Origin: Lates calcarifer
Taxonomy: Eukaryota > Chordata > Actinopteri > Centropomidae
Direction: 5' to 3'
Assembly: GCF_001640805.2 (NCBI RefSeq)
Contig: NC_066853.1
Location: forward strand, 26,304,378-26,368,377
DNA: 64,000 nucleotides
Both the position numbers and the translations under genes were made by a program. Of this stretch, positions 11,501 through 22,400 are shown piece by piece. Below the pieces are notes generated by a model. The model was given only the letters and a program-made list of their open reading frames with translations, was not told the origin of the DNA and did not search any database. How positions within the stretch are numbered: position 1 is the stretch's first letter; each line of letters opens with the position of its first letter.

Positions 11501-14500
11501 TGACCACAGTTGACAAACTTTCCCCAAGTGATACGACTGTAAACACACAAGGTACGGAGGCATAAATGAACAGTCCTGTTTTAACTAATGAACACTGTGA
11601 ATGTTTCAGTGTTTAAACGCTTTGATTGAGATACTTTTCTGTGGGTGTAGTTGTATAAAAAGAATAAAGCCAATAACTTTAGCCGATAACTGAAGAATCA
11701 CACCAGTGGTTTGTGTGTTGTATCCTATTAAACCACAGATGTGAATATATTTGTATTGTTTTCAACCAGTTTCAAGAGAGGTTGACATTTTGATTTTGAT
11801 TCAGCCACTGTGTTCTATTTGCATTTCTACATAAGAACTTGCTTTACACACAGTAATCCATCACATTGCTTTTTATAACTGTGCTTGGTGATACACTCCT
11901 TGATATGGACATCTGAAGATGTGAAGATGGATTTGAGAAGAGGACAGTGTGTTTGTGTCTTTGTTTGTGTTTACCACCTTGCTTCTAAATATTAAATGTA
12001 GGAGCCAACAAATGATTCACTGTAACACATTCTAAGGCAGATGTTCATCTTAGCAGTAGTTTAAGCTGCTGCCTCTCCACGGGTCACCAGTCAGCAGGTT
12101 ATTCAGTGCAGATACCACACACAGTGCTACATTCTGAGGTTAAACTGCCTGAACAACAAGTGATGACATGTTGTCATTAGAGCACTGTGTACGACTGCCA
12201 TTATGATTAGTGTGTTACCGGCAAGCGATTCTGATGTCACAGTTCTTGTCGATGTAGCAGGGACTCTTCCCTCCCAGTTCCAGGGTCACTGGGGTGAGGT
12301 GGCGAGCAGCAGCCTCCATCACCAGTTTACCAACAGTGCTGCTGCCTGTGTAGAATACATGGTCAAACCTCAGCCTCAGCAGCTCCTGGGTCTCTGACAC
12401 TCCACCTGTCACTACCGGGTAAAGGTCCTGAAAATAAACAGCATGAAAAGGACAGTTGAAAAAAAATAATTCTATATGTTCTTATTGGATAACAAATCAC
12501 TGAGTAAACTGTAAGGATTTCTTAAAGGAATGTCCGATATGGATAAATCTATAGCTCTGCTATTCCTTCCCCTGAGCATCACTTGACAGTTGCTCTTGAA
12601 GGTTTCTTTTTCAATTCATCTGGGACTCACAGGGAGTCCTCTCATACAGTGGTCACTTGGGGTAAAAAAATCAAGTCAATCATTGGCACAAGACTTTGAC
12701 ATTACAGTAGCTCTAAACATGATTCCATCAACAATAGTCACTGGAGTTGAGACCTTGTCCAGATAGCGAGGCAACAGCGCCCGGAGGAGGAGGGAGGAAT
12801 ACTCGCTGAGCTCTGACGGCTTCACCACAGCTGCGTTGCCTGCAGAGAGAGAGAACACAGGTTTCTGTGAATGGGATGAGATCACTGAGTGACGGAGAGC
12901 AGACGAGCAGAGGATGAGAATGCAGAGCTGGGGTGGCTTGACAAATGAGGTTCACAGCAGGACATTACTCTCACAGTTTTTCCCATTCTTGTGCAGCAAA
13001 ATATGAGTTTGACCAACACACGTATTTAAAGCCATAAACAGATAAAACTGTTATCTCACAACATGAGATAACTATCCCTTCAGTAAGGGCATATATATTA
13101 CATTATTTGCCATTGAGTGAAAAGAGCTAAAAATGCTATCATCTCTTAATCTGTGCACATACTAGTCAATGTAAGTCGAGAGTACCTTAACTAGTTTAAT
13201 GTAAGGCCTGAATCTCCCTGTTACTTTGTGAACTTAGAGAACAGTACTAGTTTAACATTAGTCTTAAGTTAAACCACTTCACCATAAATGTGGAGAGAAA
13301 CTGATGAAGCAGAATCAAAAGTCATTGTTTTATTTGTTTCACCTTGACCAGAGGAGCACCAAGAAAAACCTGCTGGGGTTAGCTAACTAACTGTAAAACT
13401 GTAACTGTGACCACCATTTTATCCATCCTCATTTAATCTGTTGAGCCTCTTAACCCTTCCCATAACAGGCTTATAACCTGCTTTTTTTCCAGTAAACATC
13501 AGTTAATATATTATCATTACTATAGCAAACGTTTTTAGCAACAACAGTTCAGCAGACATCTTTCATTTGACGTCATGTTTCTGGCAAATTTAACTCTATA
13601 TTATGCTCCTGTATCTCTACTGAAATCTGAGGTGAATATGTGGCTCTTTAGCTGCTAATTCCACATGTTCAACAGCTAGCTGCTAACTGTGTGTGTCAGC
13701 TGTGGGCTGAACAACCAGAACAATGGAGTGAAAGGTGCTATACAGTTCTGTACAGCTGACTCCAACTGTAGGGCCAGGTATAAAATGCCTTTTTATTCCC
13801 AAAAAAAAAGAAAGAAAAAAACACTGTACCAAAGCTTCATGATGCTATGTAGAGTGAAATATTCAATGTGTATTAGGGCCGTATCATCATTAAATAAAAG
13901 CATTCTAAATGTCCATTTTTTTCACACATATTTTTACCACAAGTTCAACCTGAGATGCTTTACTCCTATCTCTGAAAACTTTGGATTCTCCATTAGAATT
14001 TAAAGCCATGGTCTGTGCTCTACCTGCACAGGTATTGTCACTTGTACCTAATTACACCTCCTCTCAGCACTGTGTGGGTGTGTATGGGCTGTGATTGGAT
14101 GATTTCTCTATCACTCTCCCATTTGTTCTTCTTGCATATTAGCAAGTGACAAAGGTGTAAACCTTTATCATTTTTATTGGTACATGGACTTTGATTATCT
14201 CACATAATTCCCAACAACTCAACTACTGAAACCTGAGCAGAATAACTGAGCTGAAATAACTGCACTGGGCCTGTAGAAGACATTTCTGTGTTGATTTCAG
14301 ACTGCTGTTGTCACTGTCTTTGGAGGTACTGAGGGACTGAAGACAGAAAGGTTCCCTACCTGCAGCGATAGCACCAACCAGTGGCTGGAGTGTGACAGCC
14401 CAGGGGTAGTTCCAGGCTCCAATAATGAGGACCACTCCCAGGGGCTCTGGCTGAACATAAACCTCATCTGATATAGTGAGGAGGTTCCTCTCCACAGAGC

Positions 14501-14836
14501 GAGGAGCTGCCCACTCTGCCAGCTTCTCTATAGCCAGCTTGATCTCATTCTCAATGCCAACCAGCTCCAGGAGCGGTGTGTCGTACTGGCTCTGAAGGAA
14601 ACCCAGCATTCGGACGATTAGACAAGGAAATGGCCACACACACGTTACACGTGCAGTAGTGTGTGTGTGTTTCCTCTCACCCTGTTGATGTCCTGTTTGA
14701 GAGCAGTGGAAATCTCAGTCTCTTTCTCTGTGATCATCCTCTGCAGGGCATGAAGCTGCTGCAACCTGAACTCCAGAGGCCGGGTCCTGCCGCTCAGGTA
14801 GGCCTCTCTGGCCCGCTGCACCACCTGCCTCTCCAT
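8573..14836 (-). CDS. aldh3a2: Aldehyde dehydrogenase family 3 member A2-like (fatty aldehyde dehydrogenase), copy A
   Basis: NAD-dependent oxidation of long-chain aliphatic aldehydes to fatty acids at the ER membrane. Nine coding exons: 14836-14681, 14591-14360, 12839-12754, 12427-12219, 11536-11419, 11323-11182, 11091-10925, 10830-10731, 8892-8573; all phases close, giving 509 aa (human ALDH3A2 is 485). The start is [20 protein letters not shown], right after acceptor CCTGCAG. Visible motifs: GAWNYP (cofactor Asn), [14 protein letters not shown] (catalytic Glu208), [11 protein letters not shown] (nucleophile Cys242), [17 protein letters not shown] and the ALDH3 signature [19 protein letters not shown]. 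The A-type GAWNYP and NCGQTC argue against ALDH3B. The C-terminus carries a strongly hydrophobic anchor (about residues 468-494) followed by a short Cys/Trp-rich end, unlike copy B. Which fish paralogue letter applies cannot be told from sequence alone. Confidence 0.92.
9875..9965. repeat. Short direct/inverted repeat cluster in copy A intron 8
   Basis: 'cccagctaagg' is followed by 'cccagctaaga' and then the inverted form 'ccttagctggc'. Such 'agctggt/ccttagctgg' clusters are common fish interspersed repeats. The 1.8-kb intron around it (8893-10730) holds nothing else I can name. Confidence 0.4.
12232..12355 (-). other. Copy A half of a 124-bp perfect identity block with copy B
   Basis: This part of exon 4 is identical base for base to 22928-23051 in copy B, including synonymous sites. 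It encodes the segment around the catalytic Glu ([20 protein letters not shown] through CYIDKNCDI). See findings for the gene-conversion argument. Confidence 0.9.
12840..14359. other. Intron 2 of ALDH copy A (1.5 kb)
   Basis: Bounded by donor GTAGGG after the exon 2 Gly codon and the acceptor at 12840. I see no nested gene, RNA or clear repeat; the plus-strand open frame at 13689-14003 is AT-rich and unrecognised. Confidence 0.6.
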
Positions 14837-15461
14837 ACATACACCTGCAGGACAGAAAGACTCAGGTGACACTGTAGGTATGGTACATGTATTACAGCAG
14901 GACAGCCTGTGTAAACAATTTGAAGTGACATGCCACGTCCATTACACACTGAATGACATAAAATGACATCAAAATGTCCTGGAATAACTTTTAGTTTTCT
15001 GCATATCCAAGCACCACCGCCACCTCCACCACCCACCTCATACACTGTACATGCGTATATTCAATAAACTGTACATTATATTGTCACAAAATTGCCATTC
15101 ATAAACCACCAAATTATAGTCTTATTCAATGTCCTGACAGATGTTACAGAAATAACACAAATAGCACAACAGACTAGCCTACAAAGCATTGAAGATATAG
15201 ATCAGCACTGAAATACAGACACAGAATATTTAATAGTTTTAAACAAATTAAAACAATTGAAGTAAATGTAATTTGGCCCCTTATTTCCACAGTCTGTGGT
15301 TCCAGTCAACATCAGAAGGACCTCTGCTGACTCTCTGTGTCTGGATTTGAAGTGCACAGACAAGACAATCTAAATACTCAAATCCCTGTCCTTATATCAG
15401 GAAAATGTGCCATTACTTCTTGTATTATTGCTACTATTGCATTATGACTTTCATTGTCATT

Positions 15462-15857
15462 ACTGTTATTATTATTATTATTATTATTACTATTACTATT
15501 ATTGATACCACTTTACATTTTTACATGGAATCTGCATTATGCTATGTTCTCCTGTCGCTACTTTCTATCCCCCTCTCTCTCCCCCTTCCTCTCTCTCGCT
15601 TTCTCAACCCAACCGGTCGAGGCAGATGACCGCCCACCCTGAGTTTTTCCTTGCCACTGTCGCCTAGTGCTTTCTCATGGTGGGAACTGTTGGGTCTCTC
15701 AATGTAAATCTAATAATATACAGAGTAGGGTCCAGACCTGCTCTGTATGAAATGAGCCTTGAGATAACTTCTGTTGTGCGCTATATAAATCAAACTGAAC
15801 AGAATTTTAAAATGAAGGCTTGTTTTCAAACTCAATAAAAAAAAAAAAAAAAAAAAA
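15462..15857 (+). repeat. (ATT)n tract, LINE-tail-like dispersed repeat and poly(A)
   Basis: An ATT/ACT tract (about 15462-15505) leads into a sequence with the landmarks 'ctctctcgctttctcaacccaaccggtcg', 'gtttttccttgccactgtcgcc' and 'tgcgctatataaat', then a poly(A) run at 15836-15857. I recognise this as the 3' end of a high-copy teleost retroposon, probably LINE-derived; the exact family is uncertain. A second, more diverged copy in the same orientation lies at 20916-21168. It sits in the 5' UTR intron of copy A. Confidence 0.65.
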
Positions 15858-16139
15858 CCCTGTTAAATGGTCGGTGGAGATGAAATCTACAGACCTCACA
15901 GCAAACATCTGGCAAAAACACAAGAAACACAGTCACATTCAGTCTTCTCCTTTTACCCCAAAACTCTGCTCAATCAAATACAAATCCTAGGAGAATGTTT
16001 AATATGGAGAGTTGTTAGACAGGACTCGGTAATTAGAGCATTCGTCATTGGTTCTATCGTGTGATTGTCAGTGAACTGATGTTGCAGTTTAAATCAGCTG
16101 ACTCAGATGATGAACTCAGTGTAGAAGAAATAAACTTAC

Positions 16140-16330
16140 CGAGAACCAGCGAAGCTTCGAGGTGAAAAACACATCCAGTGGATTCTCTGTGAGATAACGG
16201 TGAATGTTCCGTCACTGATGTGATCTGAACGCTGTTCACGCTTCAGTCCCACTGACTGACTCTGAATGTACACTGTTCATCAGTCACACTGCTCCAGGAT
16301 CAGCTTACCGGGGAGCTTGGTCACTGTAAC
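16140..16330 (-). promoter_or_regulatory. 5' UTR exon and promoter region of ALDH copy A
   Basis: The minus strand shows a strong donor (TCTCG|GTAAGT) at 16140/16139 that splices without conflict to the acceptor at 14845, just upstream of the copy A ATG. The exon is open in the coding frame but has no ATG, so it is untranslated. A G-rich stretch on the minus strand near 16374-16386 (ccccacccccc on plus) could be a GC-box. Transcription start is not determined. Confidence 0.5.
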
Positions 16331-16613
16331 GAGGAGCTTCGCTCAGACATTGAGACCCTTGATAACATTAACCCCACCCCCCACCTCCCACAGACAGAAG
16401 TTGTGGCTCATTTACTTGTGTTTCTTCTTTTACAGCCTTTAGTTGAGCTAATTATTTACTCAGAGTATCATCATGGGGGTCAATGTATTTTAATAACAGC
16501 ATATCAGTTATACCAGTCATAAATTACAAGAACCTTGAGATCTTGTAATAATAATCATCATTTTCAAACCAGTTCAAATCAGTTTTGTACAAACTACAAA
16601 TAACAACAACAAC

Positions 16614-16659
<46 letters not shown>

Positions 16660-19400
16660 TCCAAATCAACAGCAAAACAATAAATTGTAACACTGGTTGA
16701 TGTTTAATTGCAGAAACCACAATAGAATTAATTCTATTCAAACTGAAATAAAGTTTGTAACAGAGTTAACATCAGAGCTAAGAACTGACATCATTAAAAG
16801 CATATTCACTGAGCATGTTAAAGGTAGTCTGTGTGTATGATCATTTCATTGTGTAGTGAGACAAAATTCATTAGCAGTGATGGAAATTTTCACTGCAAAC
16901 TGTCAAAGTTGAATAAAAACATTAGATTTGATTTCTATAAAACTGATGTAAGGCAATAAAACCTTCATTAGCGGCTTGAGGTGTAACAAAAAAAGAAATA
17001 TGAAAAAGGACGTAAATCAGTTACATATGTGTACATGAAGGAGAAATGATATGGACCAGTAAATCACAGGAGTGCTATATTTCACTATAGGGCAGGAGTC
17101 CATGTGGCTATCCCAGGATCACCTGCACCAGCACAGGGTTCAAACTGTAGGCCAGTGGTTTCTGGATCTAAGCCTCATCTCAGGAACCTCTGCAGGAAAC
17201 ATGAGACACAAGATGAAGCGTGAAGAGACAGATCCAAACTGTGTGAAATACAGAGATAACAGATAGTTTAACTGCTCACAGGAGCACAAGTGTGCATGTC
17301 AACAAAGGTGGTGGGGTCGACCAAGACAAAAGAGGCCATTTAGCAGAGGAGAGTGAAGCATGCTGGGTAATTAAAGGGAGGGTAGATGAGGGGGCAATCT
17401 GTGGTTAGATTTCCTGGACAACACCACACATTGTCTGCTGGATACAAAGCCATTGTTGTGTGAGGGCACAGGCCTGCAGGATTGTGGGTTTGAGGAGCAG
17501 AGTACTCATATCTAGTTATCTGGGCAAAATGTGTTTGTCATTATTTAAAAGCCTGTAAACACTCATCAAACAAAAGGCCCACTGTTAAAAAACATGCATT
17601 TCTCTTCAAGAGCTTTTTTTCATTTGTTCCTTCACACCATGTCTGTTATATAAAATCTAAATGTTCCCTGCTGTTAAGGTGAACGTGGTTCCATCAGTCA
17701 TTCTCTCTGATAAAATGCCAGCACTGATAAGTGTTTAATAAAGACTTCGGTTTAGACAATGGAAAACTAAAGTGAGTCAATTATTAATAAAGAAGCAGCA
17801 CGAGTCACTGGTGACATCTAATGGTTGTTGGGCAACATGTGGCTCATGTGGCTTTAAGGTCTACAGCACGGGGATGAGCAATTACCTTCAATACAGGGCT
17901 AGTTTACAAATGTGTTATGGTGTCAGGGGCCGTACACATACACAGATACTCTATTTCTTATCTGCTCTTGTCACAGAAAATATTGGGGTCTACATCAAGC
18001 ACTTCCTTCTGCCTATAAAAACATGTCAAACAGGATCTGTTCACTGAGTTTATCACACCATAAGAACGTGTATCTATTTAGTTCCTGGATTTGACCATGT
18101 GTTACCTACTTGTCTCATAGAGAATCTTTTTCCAACGCACTTATTTGAATTTATTTTCTGAACAAAATAGCTCAAGTACCTTTGAAAACAGAGAGAGCAG
18201 ATCAGATCTCTGGGCTTTCTGTGACACAGACTTGTTAAATTTGTTAAATTTGTGAAATTTACTGAGTATTTCAGTAAAGCACATGGCCTCAACACTTCAG
18301 TGAAGAGATATTTATAGGTTCATGCCTTATTAAACATCCTGAATTTAACATGAACCTTTCTCTCATTCTGTTACTGTAAGAGCATAGGGCTTGCATCCCA
18401 ACCAGCTGTTTGGTGTATGAATGTTGGAGTCAAATTCTAAATTCTGCTACATGTTGAGACAGATGTTGCACACACATACACAACACCATAAAACACTGAG
18501 GTCTGGTAAAGGGTCAAATCAAAGATACATGAGTCCCTGTGGAGAAAGTTCTTCCCTTGACGTCTGGAAGAGAACAATCTTTTCACAAAGAAAAGCACTC
18601 ATGTCTGTCTCTCAGAATCAACTGGATGTAACACTGGAACATCAACAGACTACTGAGTAAACAAACTCAAAATCAACTAAAAACAGACGTAGAACACTAC
18701 AGATGTGGCTCTAGGTGTTGCACACATAAATACTTGCTTTCCCTCTTCAGTGACAGCCTGAAGGATAAGTCTGATGATGTTTTTTGTTGTTGTTTCTCTG
18801 ATGAGAAGACCAAAACCAAAGATGAATTAATCCTCCAATCAAGGACTGTGTGTGCTCTTAAAGGCAACAGCAGTGGCACTCTGGTTGATTACTAACCCAT
18901 GGTGTGAGAGAGCATTCTTGTTGTTTCTTAGACAGTTGGATGACAGGCATGTTGTTCAAAACTGGCATGAGGCATTATAATTGAACTGATTTTAACGACA
19001 ATGTAATCTGCATTTCACAGGTTTCATTCTCTCACTGAACCGTATAAACCTTGTTGTATTATTATACGCACTTGTTTTGAAAAGACATGGTGACTTGTGT
19101 ATAAGTTTACAGGAAGGGACAATATAACTTGGTACTAATTACAGGGAAAATGGAGACCAAGTTCAACTTGTATACTTCCAGTTAGTTCATTCCTATTAAC
19201 TGCCAGCATTAGCTTGACAGTCGCTTCACAGCCGGTCAGCTGAGCATGTAAGAAAGTGAAATTACTCTCTAGTGAAGCACAGCGTTTCAACAAAGACAGA
19301 GTAATGTGTTTGAATATAAATGAAAACAGAAAAACATAGAAACCTGGGTTTAAAGATATTTAACCTGGCAAACTGCTGATAACTGAACACAACTCAAATA
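16331..19400. other. Intergenic region between ALDH copy B and copy A
   Basis: About 3 kb between the copy A promoter and the copy B 3' end. It contains an (AAC)(AAT)n microsatellite at 16601-16658 and otherwise unremarkable AT-rich sequence. No exon-like segment resembling ALDH or another family was seen. Confidence 0.6.
16601..16658. repeat. (AAC)n(AAT)n microsatellite
   Basis: Four AAC units followed by about 14 AAT units. Confidence 0.95.
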
Positions 19401-19417
19401 AGTGTCTCTAATTTCCC

Positions 19418-19423
19418 TTTATT
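19418..19423 (-). promoter_or_regulatory. Candidate polyadenylation signal (AATAAA) of ALDH copy B
   Basis: AATAAA on the minus strand about 70 bases after the copy B stop codon, a plausible position giving a very short 3' UTR. Confidence 0.55.
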
Positions 19424-19490
19424 TAGTACCAAACTACAAAGTTCTTTCCAGCAAACTTCCCAGGAAACTGCAGAGCTGTAAAATAAAGCC

Positions 19491-22400
19491 TCACTGATAA
19501 CTAAACTGTTCATTCATTTGTTTGGACTGGAGTTTGTTTACCTGCACCACAAATGCTGCCAAGCCAGCCAACATGGCCAGCAGTGCCATGCGGCGCAGCC
19601 TGCACACATTGACCTGCTTAAGCAGAAGGAATCGAGCCCAGCCCAGTTTCTTGGCAGTGTGTGGCGGGTAACGCATGCTGTTCACTCCCTCCATCTTCAG
19701 CTGTTTGATCAGGCAGCTCCGCAGGTGGCTGAGCTGATCGAAGCTGTGCCGGCCATGGTAGCAGCCCATACCACTGTTACCTGAGGAAGCGGTGGGAGGA
19801 TAAGTTAGTCAGCTTTGTTCCTGCAATAAAAAAGGAGAAGTAGTGGCAGGTGAATTTCACAGTCACACACTCACCAACTCCTCCAAAGGGCAGAGCGCTG
19901 ACAGTAAAATGGACCAGACAGTCATTAGCCAGCAGAGCTCCGCTGGATGTCTCAGCTATTACCCTTTTGATCAGCTGTTTATCAGACAGAGCAGTGTGAG
20001 AGAAAGTAGAACACCAAAATCAAGGACACAAACATCACTGAATGTTTACTTGAATGAGTGGAAACAGGCACATTTATTGGTGATGTGTTTTACCTTCTTG
20101 TTATGGGAGAAGACATAGATAACCAGCGGTTTCTCTCTCTCATTAATAAACTGGATGGCCTCATCTACACCGCTCACTGTGATGATGGGCAGCAGAGGCC
20201 CAAAGATCTCCTCCTTCATCACTTTAGATTCCCCTGTAACATCTTTCAACACAGTCGGGGCTGCCAGGGCACAGGAAGCAGGGGGTCATTGTAGTGTAGA
20301 CAAGGATGTAGTGATACAGCAGAGTTACATACAGTAGAAAAACAAGATACAGGTAGTGCAGTGTTATATAGCATAATAATACATAAATAGTACGCAAATA
20401 ATACAACTAAATATAATTGCTACTTTATATATAGATATACAGAGGGTTTGGATACATTAAATATCAATAGTTTACAGTCTTGTTAAGGTTATCTTTGTGC
20501 CCACACCTCTCAGTTTATGTAATGAGATTTGACAACTAAAATAAAAACTAAATTAACTGTTTTTCTAGATGATGTTTGGACTGTTTCAGGCATCAAAACA
20601 TTTTCATACTATAAATGGAACCTATGTCAGCTTGGTGTTTAGGGAGGGTTCCTCGTAGTTTAATCTCACAATCTTAACATACCATGGAAGTGACTTTTCT
20701 ACAGAGAGCGAGGACATTTTCTGCTATTACATTAGTTAAACATATTAAACATACAACAACTGAGCTGTAGCATCTGATCTATGATGACAAGCCTCCTGCT
20801 GCTCCTACCATCCTGTTCAGCACCTGCTGTTATACTTTCTGAATTATTAGTACTGCTATTGTTAGTACTACTTATTACTACTACTGTCATAACAATTTTT
20901 ACTATTATTGTAATATTTTGATGCCACTTTAGATCTCTACAGGGAATCTGTGTTATGTCCCCTCTCTCTCTCTTTCTCAATCCAACCAGTCTGAGTCTGG
21001 TTCTACTCGGGGGTTTTCCTTGCCACTGTCTCTTAGTGCTGCTCATGGTGGGAATTGCTGGGTTTCTCTCTGTAAATTTTAGAATATAACGAGAACAGGC
21101 TAGAACTGCTCTATATAAAAAGCTTCTGTTGTAATTTGGCGCTGTAGAAATACAACTAAATTGAAAACATTCTGACTCATACGGAGCGTACACACACAGG
21201 CAGTAAGAATCAGCTTTTGCTGCAAAAGTTGTAGCAGACGTTTCTATGGACATTTTATTCCTTTTTTCTTGTCATAAAACTGGGTAACCACTGGCCTTCC
21301 TTTATCTGTTGTGAATCCAGACTCACTAAAGCCATCGTCCAAAAAGAAGCAAGCTACAAATGTTTCAGTGCCACCTTTCAAGTCTACAGGTGATGACAGT
21401 TACATTTTTTGGTGAGGTATCCCTCTACTCTGATGTCGCTGAACAAGTTAATCTATGTCACGTGTACAGTGAAGGCTTCCACCACATTAAATACATACTA
21501 AATTCATTCAGCTTCATGAGCTAACCACTAACACAATCAATTCATTTCACACTTTTACTTAAGACACAACTTTCAAGTCCTGTGTGCTACACTGCAGTCT
21601 AACAGGCAGCACAAATGCTTTTCAAGGATGGCTTGAAAAAAACACCTACCTATGTAGCACTGGGATTCATCACTGTCTCCACCAACAGCAACTGTGCTCC
21701 CCTCCATCAGAGACATGACCCTCTTAAAGTGTCGCTGGTTGACAATCCGTCCATAATCCTCAAATGTCTTTGGATTATCTGTGTAAAATTCCTGTAATGT
21801 AAAGTGTAACATAAAGGATATATTACATATCTTCAGATTGTTTGCCAACTTCAAATTTAAGTTCAAGTAAGAGTTTCAACTGTAAAAATAGAAAAATGCA
21901 AAAACCCTGATGAATCTTCAGATAACATAAAAACAAAAATTTTAAGTGCATCAAAAAGTGCAATCAAAAGTGTATCAAAGTGCGCAGAGATCTTTTTCAT
22001 CAAGTGAGTCATCTGAGAATTTTCAGAAAGTTCACTAACAAAAGCATTTTACTGGTGATGCTGCACAAAAAATGTTGCAATTATGTAAGTAGTAGAATAG
22101 TTCTCAGAAAAATGGAGCCATGGAGCCCCAAACTAAAAGACAGATACAGGACCACAGTGCAGGATTCTGTCCATGAAACCCCATGTCAGAATGATATTGG
22201 TTGTTGACCAAGTCTTAATTCTAGGTATAGTATATAATAATGCTGATGATGATATCCAAGATTAAAATTTCATTTTAGTGAAACCTAACTCGTTCTCATT
22301 TTACTTTTGATCTTCTGAAATTCCTCTGATGGTTTGTCAGGTTCTCGTTTTAAAAATAACTGACTGATTAAAATCTTAATCCCACCGCTCACAGACCAAC

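Noticed and set aside
16054..16239. In-frame N-terminal extension of ALDH copy A through the 5' UTR exon
   Set aside because: Splicing would keep the frame open (…VLGVC-MERQ), but the open segment begins at GTG after an in-frame TGA and contains no ATG, so the normal start MERQ stands.
20732..21253. 173-residue minus-strand open frame within ALDH copy B intron 6
   Set aside because: It is the antisense of the LINE-tail-like repeat; the recurring landmarks explain it.
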